This document shows, piece by piece, positions 35,613-47,726 of a stretch of 64,000 nt of DNA; within the stretch, counting starts at the first letter, position 1; each line of letters starts with the position of its first letter. The stretch lies in contig QEYB01000921.1 of the NCBI GenBank assembly GCA_017562135.1, positions 806,001 to 870,000 on the forward strand. The letters run 5' to 3'. The notes beneath the pieces were generated by a model, which did no database searches, was not told where the DNA came from, and was given only the letters and a program-made list of their open reading frames with translations. The position numbers and the translations under genes are program-made. The DNA comes from Dipylidium caninum. Taxonomy: Eukaryota; Platyhelminthes; Cestoda; Cyclophyllidea; Dipylidiidae.

Positions 35613-38600
35613 ATGACATCTAAAGTTGAAGTAAAACATGACGACCTAGGCGATATTGAGGTTTTATGCGATTTACATCATATTTATCTAAAACCAATTT
35701 GTAAAGTACATATAACTGTTCAAATTTCTGGTTTAAGTTGTATTGGGGCGCAGGGCAAGAGCTTATCTACATGGGAGGTTTCAGAAAAACTGCGCCAGCT
35801 ATGTCCATCTCTGCTGTCACCGCCTGTCCAAATGAAAGTAACGGGTACGACTGTCGATTTTGTGAGATTCGTTGTCGAGCTTGGTTCAAAAGCTGATGTC
35901 AGAAGAGTTATCAAAGCAGCTGATAGTCAGGTATTCCACGGACCTTAGGAAGTCTTCACAACTTCGCCTATTTCTAGGTGTGATGGTCCTGGTTCACATG
36001 TGAATTCTGTTTTAGCGGATAAAACTCAGTGGATTTCCGCAGACTTTAAGAGTCCGCGCTGGAGACGCACCGATCGACTGCCCCCGAAAACATGACTGGG
36101 ACGCTTTTTTCAGGGACGCTAAAGATATGAACGAATTAGTTCCTGGTGAACGTCCTGATACCGTCGTCATTTCCAGATTGCCCGTCCGTTGGTTTACCCG
36201 TTCCGGCAGCATTTCTAAATTCCAACCGGATCCTGAGGTCGTAAAGGAAGTATTTCAGGTAGTTAACCTCAGGCCGCTGCCCTATTCAATTTTTTTCCCC
36301 TGTTTACTGAGTATATCATTTAGGCTTATGGAAGGATTCGTCGTATCGATATCCCAATGTTGGATCCGTGTCAGAATCCACAACTTTTAGTGGAGATGGG
36401 TCTTTCACTTGACGCTGCCAAGGCTTTTCTGACGGATCTTCATCCATCTTCGTCTGAGACGCTTATTCCTACCTGTTCTGCTAACAATTACAACGGTTTT
36501 GGCAAAATCGCCCCCTCGACAATCAAACCTTTATTTTCTGACGAAAGTTCCCATGCCTCTCTTGATTCCTCGTTTCCGCTTACCTTCACAGCATTTATTC
36601 AGTATGCAGAATATGCAGGTTTTGCAACAGCTATGGAAGCCTTGAGGGGCAAAAAGCTGATATACGCGCCTAATGATAAAAATAATGCTGCTTCGCCAAG
36701 GTTCTTTTCTGCTGAAGTGAAGGTATTCCATTTTATCTTTTTTTTTCTTTTGTGACATTCTCATGCTTATATAATTTTATGGTTTCCTTGATTACTACTT
36801 ACTTTATTAATATTCGCATTTTCTCAGGTTTATGTAAAAATCGTGCTTCCGTTGAAGTACTTGCTTATTTGATATTTTATCTATAACTCATAACTGTTAT
36901 GAGAACACAAAGTAGTGTGATAGGACGTTCGTCTCTTCGCTGCACTTCTTTTGTACAACAATCGCGCCCTACCTAAGTGGCTAGCAAATACCTAAGCATT
37001 TTTTGCCACAATCTTTAGAGAAGTTTTACCATTGGGAAACACGGTCATTTCTGGAGGCGAACTGCTTTTTTCGATGCAAGGGCACTTTTGTCCACAATTA
37101 ATATCGCATTTGGTCGTCCCGTTTAATATTTGAGGTACGACTATGCTGTTGTTTCGGTCGTTCGAGTAATTCTGTAATACCCCGTAATATTATTTCTTGA
37201 TCTCAGTACAGAATTCGAATCTTGGCATTAAGTAAACCATGGCAGGGGTAAAGTCTCATTTTTTGCCAAAACCTACCCAGAGCAAATTGAGATCTGCTTG
37301 AACTTTTGCCCCAATATTGATGTTCCTGAATAGTGCGGGCGCATTGATGGCGTTTGTTTAAGAAAATTAAATATGTGGTAAGTTAGGGTCAAAAGTCTCA
37401 TTATCCTTGTCGAACCAAACAGTGGATGCTTTCTAAACATGACTATTTAGTATTTTAAACAGGAGATTTGATTATAAGTCCCCAAAGAAATAACACCAGA
37501 TATCCTCATGTGTGACTATTGGGTCGAATATATTATGATTCGAGCTAGGGATTATGAGCATTTAACCTGAAGTTGTCATTGCTGCTTAGGTTTACAGAGT
37601 CGTTATCTCATTACTTAAATTTTCTGCTATACTACAAATACTTTCCGATACAGCAAGGCCTTTTTGATTGGATAGCAATATTACTAATGATCTGGAAGTT
37701 TATTGTTCAAATCTTGGCTGTAGCTCTATTTGTTATCTCTTAATAGGTTGACTTTGACCGCAATAAGCATCTCTCCGACCTCTCGGTGCGGCGTAGGAAG
37801 GCGGCACGCATCCAGTTAGAAGCCGTCGCTGAAGCAGCAGCAGCTGAGGCTAAAGAGCTTGCAAGGCGTGAGGCGGCGGCTGCTGCAGCAGCGGAGGAAG
37901 AGGCGCGGCGCCAACGGGCAGAACGCGAGGCGCGAGAGTTGGCTGTTGAAGCCCAGTTGGCAGCCAAACGCGCCAAGGCAGCGGAAGAAGAGGCGAAGAA
38001 GGAGCAATTGTTGCATGCTTTGGCCAAACGTATCAAGAAAGAAAGGGCCAAACGAGTTAAAGATGAGGTGGATCACCCAATGGCCAACCATGAGAAGAAG
38101 CGACACAGGGTTAGTCATTATCAATAACGAAGACCTTAACCACGCGTCTTTGAAGGCTCCACGTAATTGGTAGTTCTTTTGCATTACAAAACGAATTGCT
38201 TGGATTAAATGTCTTGGAATCATTGACATTTGTCTGTTTAAATGAAGGAATCCTCGGGTTTATGAATCTAATCTAAAAGTAGATTATCGAGTTTTATAAA
38301 GATGGTATTTAAAGTGTCGTTGTGGAAGGAACTTTGCCTACACTGCAACATCTGGTGGTTAAGTATATTGGAATTGGAATTCCCACCTTTATGTTAATGT
38401 TTTGGCCAGGCTATTCAACCACTTCTGGCTCATTTTCGAATTAAAAGTAGGTTTTCCTACGATGTTATTTTCATTGGTTCTTCGTTTAAACTATCTTCAA
38501 TCATTATCTTGATTATTTAGAGAACATAGTGATGTTGGCCGATGGGCTAGTCTCTCAGTCGCGTCCTTTCTTTTCTTCTGTAGAAGCATCACCATAAAGA

Positions 38601-39544
38601 GGAGTCGGTTGCCAAGAAGTTAAAAGACTCTCCTTCAGTCTCAACAACCAGCATTGCTATTCAAACTTCGCCTAAGATAAGACATTCGTCGAAGCGGCAC
38701 GTGGGTGAAACCCTTATTTTTCACTTATTCCATGAATACTGATTATTGTTAAGAGCAGTTGACCCTAACACGTGCACATAGACTTGATCGTGGCTTTTTT
38801 TTGATCGGCTAGGACCAACATTACTGGTAGCTTGTTACATGCAACTTTAGAAATCTTACTATCCTCCCCATACTTTAGCAATCGGTTTCTGAGATGCGTG
38901 ACAGGTCTCCGATAGAAGATGACGCTAAGAGAATGCGTAAAAAGCTGCTGGAAAAGAGGGAGTTACAACTGCGGGCACAATTACTTTCGGTAAGGCTCTA
39001 ACAGACTGGTTTTCAGCACTCTTTACCTAGTATTAATGGGTTTTGAATCTGTTCCACTTCTCTTTTTTTAGCGTCTAAACAGATCCAGTGTAACAGAGTG
39101 TTTGTAGATTGTATGATTGTCTTGCACTGTACTCTTTTTTTTATCTAATACAAATTATTATTTGTATACTCATTCGTTGTCGCATTCCCGGAGTTTAAAA
39201 AAATTTCAAATGAAATACAAATAGAGTTATTGGTCTGTGGAGTTTTCGGTCGTGAATGGCAAGCAGAACGAATTTCACCATCGGTATAGGAGTTGGGGGA
39301 ATTAAATTGGAAAACGGAGTCTTTTCTCGAATTTTAAGAACTCCAGAAGGCTCGTACTTCATCATTCATGTTTTTTAACATTTCGTGATCCTCGCTCACA
39401 TCGTGTCTCTTTTGTCTTCAGCCGGAGAGGCTCATGGCGACTCTACTTGACTCCACAATGAAAAGTATAGTTGTTCTTTTAATAACTATGTTTCTTGAAA
39501 TCACCGTCCTCCTTGTGGCGTTCTTGACGTTCCCGCTAAAATGA
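35613..39544 (+). CDS. AKAP17A: AKAP17A-like RRM and coiled-coil protein (splicing factor, PKA anchor)
   Basis: Family members sit in nuclear speckles, alter splice-site choice and bind protein kinase A. Exons: 35613-35930, 36016-36258, 36324-36722, 37747-38109, 38584-38700, 38879-38989, 39422-39544, all in phase 0; 557 residues as modelled. Recognition rests on colinear blocks: LYLKPI-like HIYLKPICK near the start, RIKLSGF, RKHDWDAFFRDAKDMNE, PGERPDTV, then RRIDIPMLDP, FIQYAEYAGFATAMEALRG and DFDRNKHLSD. Residues 321-441 are an Ala/Glu/Arg/Lys coiled coil, as in the human protein. About 55 extra residues sit between PMLDP and the QY.EY.GF block. The vertebrate RS-rich tail is not seen. The last exon encodes an unexpected hydrophobic tail and overlaps an antisense frame, so the 3' end is doubtful. 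Confidence 0.85.
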
Positions 39545-41170
39545 AGGTTGAGTTGTAGAAAAAGGGCGCTTCCTAACCAGGAGTGAGTGAGGGATTGTCT
39601 CATCCGATTTTGATATTCGAGTCTTGGATGGTGGACGTTGAGTTGACTGAGAGTCGCTGCGGTTTCCACAGGCGGACGTTGAAGTATTCGCACGAAGATT
39701 GTGTTGTTGGAAGATGAAAATGGCTCCGTTGGGTTGCTAAGCGCCTTCACTGCACCATACCAACCTGGGTATCATGACAGTGGAGAGTGCGAACTAGAAA
39801 AATAATAAAATTTCCACATCTTGAGCCTCATGGACTTCCGCATAGTGTAACGTGGCAGTAAAGAAGAAGCTAGTGAAAACGAGGGAGAGATTTTTAATTG
39901 TTGACTTTTAATTGGGGCAGCGTCGTTGCAGGAGAAAGTCAGCAATAAACAAGAATTCTCACTGAAGCACTGTCAAATCCTCATCGTGGATGAAACCAAG
40001 AGTGGACGCCCACACACTTGGTAAAAAAGGGCTGTTAGGTGTTGAGTCGCATCAGGGTGGGTCTGCAGAGTCAATTCCAGCAACAACCGCAATAATTTTA
40101 GCCAAAATGGGAGTCAGTTTAATAGGAGGGCGGGGGCGGGCGGAGGGTGGGGCGTGACACCGTTGGCCCATGTGGAAGGTGGATTCGACTGCGTCCGCGA
40201 AAGTCAGCGGATGTGGGACGGAGACCCCGCACCTCGTGCATAATTCACGATACATGACAATGACGCGGCCACCGACGACCTGTCGACGGGCTGACGGACC
40301 GAAGCTCCAGCCTGAAGTGGTGGCGGTAGATTGACGACTGATGCACTCACTGATCCTTTCAACTTGGGCACACAGATGGACCACAGTAGTTTCGACATCT
40401 AACAACGCTGGCCATGGCGAAAATTCTAATTTTTCTGCCTATTTACCAATCGGTGTTATAGCTGAGCTGCTGAGGTGGAAACGACCAGTCCTCAGTCACC
40501 TTCCACCATCGAACGAGGGACAAAGCTCAGAGCCAAATCCTCTATTCTGGGCCAGACTCTTCACGACGAAGAGGCGGTCCCTTGTATCTCCTCGTCTCAC
40601 TTCTTACTCAGCAAATTTTGAATGTTCAAAGCGAAGTTCCCGGGTGCAGGTGAGGTTCATGGTTGAAGCGCAGGCGAAAAATGCCCAATTTTAGGATGAG
40701 ATGTGCGTAACGGTATGACGGAGGGAGGAGGATACGCGGGACAGAATAGAGAAGAAACTCACCAAGAAGCACTTGACACCCGATTCACCACCTGAATTTG
40801 CTTTGAGACCGTTCAACTTACTAATTTTGGGCCTTTCGCAATGATATTTTACAATACCGATAGCGGGCAAGTGGAAGTGAATTGCTGATAGAGCAACCAA
40901 ATGGACAAGGTGGCATCGCTAAAACCATTTTCGTTGGGATATCAGGCAGGGCATCAAAAATAGGAGCGAAGCTGCTATACGAATTGACGCTTCTAGCGTG
41001 GTGATTAAAGACTGTAGAAATGCCACTCACTCCTCGTTGCCCACTCGCACAAATGCCAATGGGACAGCGTCACTGAGCGACCCAGCAACATCGCGGTGGA
41101 CGTGATAACCTGTGATCCCGGGGAAGGAAATGGAGGCCTCCAACACAACACTAAGCGTGGAATATTCCAT
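39418..41170 (-). CDS. Unrecognised multi-exon protein
   Basis: I do not recognise this protein. Coding-like pieces on the minus strand, best joined tentatively: 41031-41170 (MEYSTLSVVLEASISFPG...FVRVGNE), a second exon ending its intron at GTATAGCAG (DFAPIFDALPDIPTKM...), a third after a 37-nt intron (KLNGLKANSGGESGV), about 40507-40602 (RLFVVKSLAQNRGFGS), a piece from 40398 down (DVETTVVHLCAQVERISECI), and 39418-39764 (NNTIFVRILQRPPVETAATL...HPRLEYQNRMRQSLTHSWLG). GT-AG borders with flatworm-size introns and changing frames support coding, but not every phase closes, so an exon is missing or misplaced. Exon coordinates other than the first and last are approximate. Next gene upstream on the same strand is PPP4R3; the 3' part is antisense to the proposed end of AKAP17A. 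Confidence 0.4.
39804..39809 (+). promoter_or_regulatory. Candidate poly(A) signal of AKAP17A
   Basis: AATAAA, 260 nt after the proposed AKAP17A stop codon. Confidence 0.4.
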
Positions 41171-41732
41171 AACGTGTTCTCCTCAATCACTATTCAACTG
41201 GTACAAACGAGGAATCGAGAATCCTTTCAACTGGTAGACTACACTAAGGAGTTCTTTGTGAACAGCAATTAGCAAAATTAAACAGCTGAAGTCTACCTTC
41301 TAACCCCCGTCATTATGTTATAAACTGCGTGTTACACTTAAGGGCGCATAGTAGACCTCTTTGTGTCCTCTGTTACAAAGTGTAATCCCTTGCACGCCTT
41401 CAATAAAAACAATTAGATCTTAGCATTTATAAACTCGTAGGAATATAGCTCGATAATAAAGGATCTGTGGAGATAGTCTGAATGCGTGCACGTGGTGCAT
41501 ATACGAATGGTCACAACGCCTCAACAGTACATAGCAAGAGGCATTAAAAAGGGCTGCCAGTTAGGTTGGAAAGAGAGAGAGAGAGCAAGAGCAGGGAGAC
41601 AACTATCTTTACACAGACGAGGTGGCGTCCGATACGCCTCTCACCATAAGAGAAAAAAGGAGTTATGTTCCGATAAAAAGCGCATTTACACAGAAATATT
41701 TACATGGGGTCACAGTCTGGCAATCGGTCACA
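41171..41732. other. Spacer between PPP4R3 and the unrecognised minus gene
   Basis: 562 bp holding the PPP4R3 3' UTR and the 5' region of the next minus strand gene. A short GA run lies at about 41571-41585. Nothing else seen. Confidence 0.5.
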
Positions 41733-44700
41733 TTAGGACGAAGGTGAAGTCGATATCTCAGCAACTTCCACTTTCGGTCCTTCTGCATCATTTGAAGCAG
41801 TAGCGATAGGCGTCGGCGACGCTACTGCTGTTGGGCTGGTGCAACACTCTTCGTCATCACTGTCCTCGTCAGAATAGTCGACAAGACCGACAACAGGACT
41901 TTTGATATTTTCAGGGAGCTTTTCAACGATATCAGACTGGGAAAGAAAAGATAATTTAGGTGAACCCAATCTCGTTAAGAATGAGAATAACCAAGCGAGA
42001 TGATACTTAAAAAGATTGAACCCTCACCGTGTTATTGTTCTCACAAATATTCTCAAAACTACGGCCAGTGTTAACATTGTTGTTATTACTATCCGTATGG
42101 TCATCCACTAACAACCTCTTGGAATGCTTAGACGACAAAGCTCCTTCATCGCAGTCAATAAATTCATCCTCGTTACTGCCGTCTCCATCTCGTCCATTTC
42201 CACTCAGCCGTTTGAGTGCGTTTCGCGGTGGAGATAAAGTGTCGGTATCATTATCACCTTCCGTTTTCCCGAAGATACCCAGATGAGTAGATTTTATATG
42301 AATCGAAATTGGGGGGTACGAAGGAAGGCCAGGGCGACGAGCTATGAGAGGCCCGGGAGGAGACTCAGTGGACGACGAGGATGGTATCAAAAGAGCGAAG
42401 GAAGGCGACGTCGTTGACGTGTGAGTGTTATGTCCAGCTGGGTGTATTAAAGTCTTGGGAGAGGCAGAAGGAGAGGATGGAGAGGGAGGACTACTGGAGG
42501 ATGGGAAAAGAACGGGTGGAGCGTTCTCCATTGGTGATGGGGACTGGTCCTGAGGCTGAGTTTGGGTTGACATATCTGTTTCATCCCCATCATCATCTTG
42601 GTTAAACCACCGTTCCTCATCGTCAAAAACTGCGGATCCGCGAGCAAATCGTGAATTCACAGTCGCCCTCAAAGAGGGTCTAAAAACCAACAAGATTCGG
42701 CGAAATAGAAATACCCTTTTTAATTCAGTGCGATTATAAGCAAAAATAAGACCATCTGAAGTACTCCCATTGCTAGATGAAACTAACAGAACAACATAGG
42801 TGTAACATTACTGTGATGTAGAATAAGGGAAACAATGCAAACTAAACATCGCAATTTCCAAAGGCAATAATAAACTCAAACCAGTAGTCTCGTTTTATAT
42901 CAAATCTACCGTAGCATTTAACATATGCTGGTTGAAAACCTTGTCAAAAAGTAGAGTTCTTCCAAACAATTAATACTACTAAAAAATGTGGTTTTGACAA
43001 GTATCAGGCAATAAAATTAGAATACATTGTCTCACTTTAAGCAAGTCGATAGTCCTGACGTTGCTAAAAAATCTATCCGTCTTTTGTTTTGGAATAGATC
43101 TAATAGCTAGGATGAAAACTTCAAATAGGAAATGACTACTGTGATTACTTCGCCAATTAATAACTTACATGCCCGTTGGAATCGACTGCCCAAAAATACC
43201 AGATGCGTCCGTACGACTCGACTTATTATTGAGGTCGTAACGCTCCTTGAGCCGCTTGAATGTGCTCACATAAGTGGTTTTGCTCAGGACTTCCCAATGT
43301 TCATGCACAACGTAATTAATAAGAGAAGTGATATCCTCCACGAGAATGTACTCGAACAATTCAATAATGGCTGAGTCGATCATGTTATATCGATGTCCAT
43401 TAGCTATAAATAATTCCACTACCGGCTTGAAGAGACTGTTTTTGATTAGATAACGGTTATAAAACTCTTCCTTTAATTGAATCACCTTTCTTAACAGTCG
43501 TAAGGCGCCTAGGAAACGATTATTAGTACGAAAAACTCACTTAACACCAAAAACTTGTGTGATGAACGCAGGAGTACCAACACTCGTTTAATAAGGTCGC
43601 GATGAAGACAGTAATTCTTCATGTGATAAGCGTGAGTTTCAATGCAAAAAATAAGCAAGTCCAGAACATTACTCAGGACTAGTGCAGAATGGTAGTCATC
43701 TAACAGAAGATGCATTACGAAAAGAAGGCTCACCATGAGATAGAGTATCATGAGCGGTGCTATCAAATAAAGGCTTCGTCAATGTGCTTATGCAACGCTT
43801 GTAGAAGAAATTCAAAAATTCTGACTTCTCACTTCGCTATGAAAGCAAATTAGTTTAATAATTAAAACTAGAAAAATATTGCGCAATGAAAGCAAGTACA
43901 AACAAACAGATAAAATCGCTAACGAGATAACTTACAACGGGCGCGTTGGTCATATTATCCGGATCAATAAGAATCCGTATCATATAACCCAACTGATAGG
44001 CGTCGCTGAGTTCCGGATCTGGGTCCTCCAAAAGCTGTGTAATCATCAAGTTTATCAAAATGCTCTCATCTCGATGTCTGACATTCTCCTTACAAACATG
44101 TTCCCTTATTATTGACGGTTGATTTTCAACAAAAGCCTGAAGAATCACCAAAGCAGCCGATTTGATGTCACGATCTTCGCTGGAGAGCAGCGTTTCGACA
44201 GTGGAAAGAGCACCATGTGCCGACAAAGTGCCTAAAAATGCCTCTTTCTGGTCAGTTTGAATGGACAGATTGCAGAATTCTTTCACGAAAAGGGCCAATT
44301 CACGACGATAAGAATCAGATGTTTCGGGAGACTTAAGGCACGTAAACAACCTCAGCATACTCTCACGGTCTTCTTGAAGGGCACTTAGAATTTCAATTTT
44401 ATTAGACGAGATAAATGACTTTAAATCAGACATAGTCTGTTCATCAAAGAGACTTGGTGGCGGGAGGCAACAGTCCTGGATGTATTGCACTCGATAAGTC
44501 TGGTGAATTTTGTTTATTAGTTTCGAATTGTGTAGTGGCAAAACCTCTCTAAAATTTGCTTGATTTTTCAAGAAATCACGATGGTGAGTCCGACCTCCCG
44601 TAGCATATTCTAAAATGCCTATGACATCCATTATGATATCATCTGAAAAAAGGGTTTCGTAGAGAACTTGTTTGTTAAATAGAATAAGCTGCCTGAAAAT

Positions 44701-45312
44701 CTCGTACAAACAGTGCAGGGAATTAAGATCTTCCAGGTCCTCGGCCTTATGGAAAAGATCGATCAACTGTCGAATGTAATTACTACGGTCGACAGCAGCG
44801 ACGAGACGATCACGCTTCTGGAGCAGATTTACATGCGTACTGAATAATTCAGCAATTTCTTCCAACCGTGAAAGTTCACAAGGTGGAAGCTCAACAGTTT
44901 GAAGAGCTTGATTTGTCGCCAACGAGTAAGTTTCAACATCATCAGTGTCATCGGACTCGTCCACGACTTCTTGGGTAATGTCGACAGAAGGGTCCTTGCC
45001 CTGAACGGAACAAATTTTCTCCCATATATCATCACAGCCAGATTTCTCTTGAAATGAAAGGGCTAAATCCACATTTTCGCCTTCAGACCAAACTATAAGC
45101 GTCTCTTGTTGTTTCTGGTAGGCAGTCTCTGGCTGAATTTTTGATTCCAGAAGAGGCGACCCGTCATTCTCCGAAATGACAACGAGACAGATACAACTTG
45201 CGTCACTATAGAGTGCAGACACGTGTCCAGTTCCTTTGTCATCCCATTGCCGTTCTTCATTTAGCATATAGAGCTTTACACGCCTACGGGTATTTGCTTC
45301 TGAGGACGACAT
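41733..45312 (-). CDS. PPP4R3: Protein phosphatase 4 regulatory subunit 3 (SMEK / Smk-1 / falafel)
   Basis: Targeting subunit of the PP4 phosphatase, acting in nucleus and at centrosomes in DNA-damage and stress responses. Exons (minus): 43936-45312, 43734-43836, 43541-43699, 43169-43508, 42028-42679, 41733-41936; introns 99, 34, 32, 489 and 91 nt; phases close to 944 residues. Residues 1-110 are the RanBP1/EVH1-like domain (RRRVKLYMLNEERQWDDKGT, AYQKQQETLIVWSE, DLALSFQEK, EKICSVQGKDPSV). The SMK-1 domain and armadillo-like helices follow (KIHQTYRVQYIQD, SEFLNFFYKRCI, HAYHMKNYC, EEFYNRYLIKNSLF, SAIIELFEYI). The C-terminal third is Ser/Pro-rich and acidic, and contains DDEERWFN and the family signature GLVDYSDEDSDDEE. 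Longer than the roughly 820-850 residues of vertebrate proteins. Head-to-head with YIPF4. Confidence 0.96.
42680..43168 (-). other. Fourth intron of PPP4R3
   Basis: 489-nt AT-rich intron separating the globular region from the acidic tail. No feature seen. Confidence 0.75.
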
Positions 45313-46420
45313 TCCGACTAAAAGAAAACGGCGGATGAAAATACTAACATAGCAACTCTATGCTAACCCGGTCAGTACGAACTGAGATATACTAGTGGAC
45401 AATCCAAAATTCAACTTATTTGTCGAGAAGCCAAGAGCGAAGTAAGATTCGTGAAATATTCAATCCGAAAAAACCCACACGCAATGGCTTGACCGTTATT
45501 TTGAATAAAGGTAAGCAGAAAAGGGTATCTGTTGCGTTATGATGTCTCCTATCTGAAGAAAGCAGAACACTACCTGAAGAGGCAAACCCGACGCGATTAC
45601 GGACCCAAGTGAGCATCCATTTAGGTTTGGGCTAAGTTTAAACAATTTTTGCCAATAGTAGAAATAAATTTGGCACGCTATCCTACCCTGCAGCTGGCAA
45701 CCGAAAAGAAGTCCGTTATCAAAGACATGCAAGGTTAAGTTTGTAAAACAGTGTGCCAAGTGTGCTTAATACCTGAAAGATGAAAAATGGGGCACCCCTC
45801 TGTTACCGAAATTCTAGAGTATATAAGTAGCAATTTTCAAACCAAACTCAACCACGATGAGTGTCAAAAATGAATTGTTGCTCAGATCCTTCACGAATCT
45901 GTCGAACAGTCAAAAGTTCTTAATTGGCCGTGGTGGGGGGGGAGGGGGACGTACAACAGTCACCGGTTTTTCTTCTCCTGGGTCTGTAGCAAATCACCAA
46001 AAGTCGTTACGTGGCTATAGAAGATGCTTTTAAAGTTGGTAAGCAGATGTTTATTAGTATCTTGATTTCACTTGCATCAAGCGCTGTATTTCAGTTATCC
46101 TTTCGTCACTATTGGTTCAGTCTGTCTTATTGAAAGTACCTCGTCTCTGACAAGCGTGCCGTTAAATTCGGCACCTAAATGTTTCAACTTTCAAGCAGTT
46201 TACCCCTATGCCTCGTTGACAAAAATTATTTAACAACGCGATGCCTGCTTTTTCTGCTTGCACAAAATGATAATTATCGATGACATTGATGTTGCTGCAC
46301 AGAATTGCGATTAAAACTCATACTAAATACTTCTTCTATGCATATAAATTTTCGTCAATGTATGGTGGAGCCCACCCACCTTCGCTTTTTGTGCACTTTA
46401 TCTGTTACTTCGTTGAAAAG
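45313..46420. promoter_or_regulatory. Divergent intergenic region, PPP4R3 / YIPF4
   Basis: 1108 bp between two start codons facing away from each other. Contains an interrupted G-rich run near 45930-45950. Short frames on the minus strand (for example 45496-45759) look like chance. Expected to hold both promoters. Confidence 0.45.
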
Positions 46421-47594
46421 ATGTTACAGGCGCCCCTCCAACCAGTCGACGCCCACACGAAAGTCGACTTGACTTTTGTTGGTTCCCTACCTTCTGGCGC
46501 GTCCGATGCGTGTTAGTCTTTATTATATATCACGTATCTCCTTAACTAGATACCTCATCGCTTACAGGAAACATAGATGGTTTTGCGCGGCCTGCAGACG
46601 GTCCTTTTAACAGTTTACTGAGAAGACGCGGACTCGGATGGATGTTGGAGGTGGAAACCGAGGACTCTGATTTTGATAAACCTATCCTGTAAATTTTTGT
46701 CCCTGTATTATGTTTATTTGTTTGGCTCAATACCTACTCTGTTGTACACACTTGTAGTGAAGAGTTGGACATAGATCTCAAAACAATATGTCGAAAGATG
46801 AAGGCAGTTATATTACCTTGTGTCCGTTCAGGACTCGACCCAGCTTCAATTCGTGAGAAGCCAGACTTTTGGGGACCTTTAACTGTGGTTACCCTCTTCT
46901 CCCTCGTCTCTCTATTTGGACAAATCAGAGTTGTTGCTTGGATACTTACAATATGGCTAGCCGGATCGTTCATCATCTACTTTATCACTAGATCGTTGGG
47001 AGGTGAAGTCGCATATGCTCAATGCCTTGGGGTCATCGGCTATTGTCTCTTGCCTCTTTTCTTGATGTGTGCTCTTGGAACTCTCTGCAATCTGGGAGGC
47101 TTTAAAACGCTTGGAATTACCATATCTGTATGCTGATTCCTTACTCTATTCTTACGGACCTTAAGATTTTGTTTTTTGATCATGGATGTATGGGGTTGTT
47201 AAGGATAGTTACATTTCTTCTTGCTCTATCTTTCTCCAACGTCCAAAAATCCCTATTGTCAGGCTTCACTAGTAAAACTTTCTTAGATCTTGCTACTAGG
47301 AACAATAGAATGGCCATAAATTGGTGATACTTTTTATGAAATTGTAAATGTTTTTAAGCAATTCTTGATTTTTTTAATACTTTTTTGATACTTGGATTAC
47401 ATCGTTTCATGAATGACTTGAACTTCTTTTGAATCGCTAGTCTTTTGTCATTACAGTTGTTTGGAACTCTCTGGTCTGCGTACAGCGCTGGAAAATTACT
47501 ATCCATGGAGAATCTTCAACAGCGTTGCATTCTTGTCGTCTATCCTGTTGGTTTACTTTACATTTACTTTTTATCTCTCTACACTGGAGCCTAG
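46421..47594 (+). CDS. YIPF4: YIP1-domain family member 4
   Basis: Multi-pass membrane protein of the early Golgi that takes part in ER-Golgi traffic and Golgi structure. Exons: 46421-46511, 46550-46688, 46758-47127, 47457-47594; introns 38, 69 and 329 nt; phases close to 245 residues, against 244 in human. N-terminal cytosolic part has VDLTFVGS and RRRGLGWMLEVE (human RQRGYGWLLEVE), then ILEELDIDLKTI. The YIP1 domain follows: PDFWGPLTVVTLFS, GQIRVVAWILTIW, LGGEVAYAQCLGVIGYCLLP, LFGTLWSAYSA, and ends YPVGLLYIYFLSLYTGA, giving five hydrophobic segments. The start was chosen at MLQAPLQP because the longer upstream frame has no homologous look and the length then fits the family. Confidence 0.95.
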
Positions 47595-47720
47595 CATTTC
47601 TACTCTCTCACCAAACGGAGTTGCCTTAATTTGTTAAGTCTAGGCGCCTATCTATTGGATCCAAAATGTCTTTCTCGCTTATGCATGCAACCTGATCTTC
47701 TGTTGTAATTATTGAGGAAA

Positions 47721-47726
47721 AATAAA
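47721..47726 (+). promoter_or_regulatory. Poly(A) signal of YIPF4
   Basis: AATAAA 127 nt after the stop codon, followed by a GT/T-rich stretch as expected downstream of a cleavage site. Confidence 0.65.

Noticed and set aside
37740..38229. Long minus strand frames opposite the AKAP17A coiled coil
   Set aside because: They are antisense shadows of an Ala/Glu/Arg-rich exon and read as Ala/Ser or Leu/Cys low complexity.
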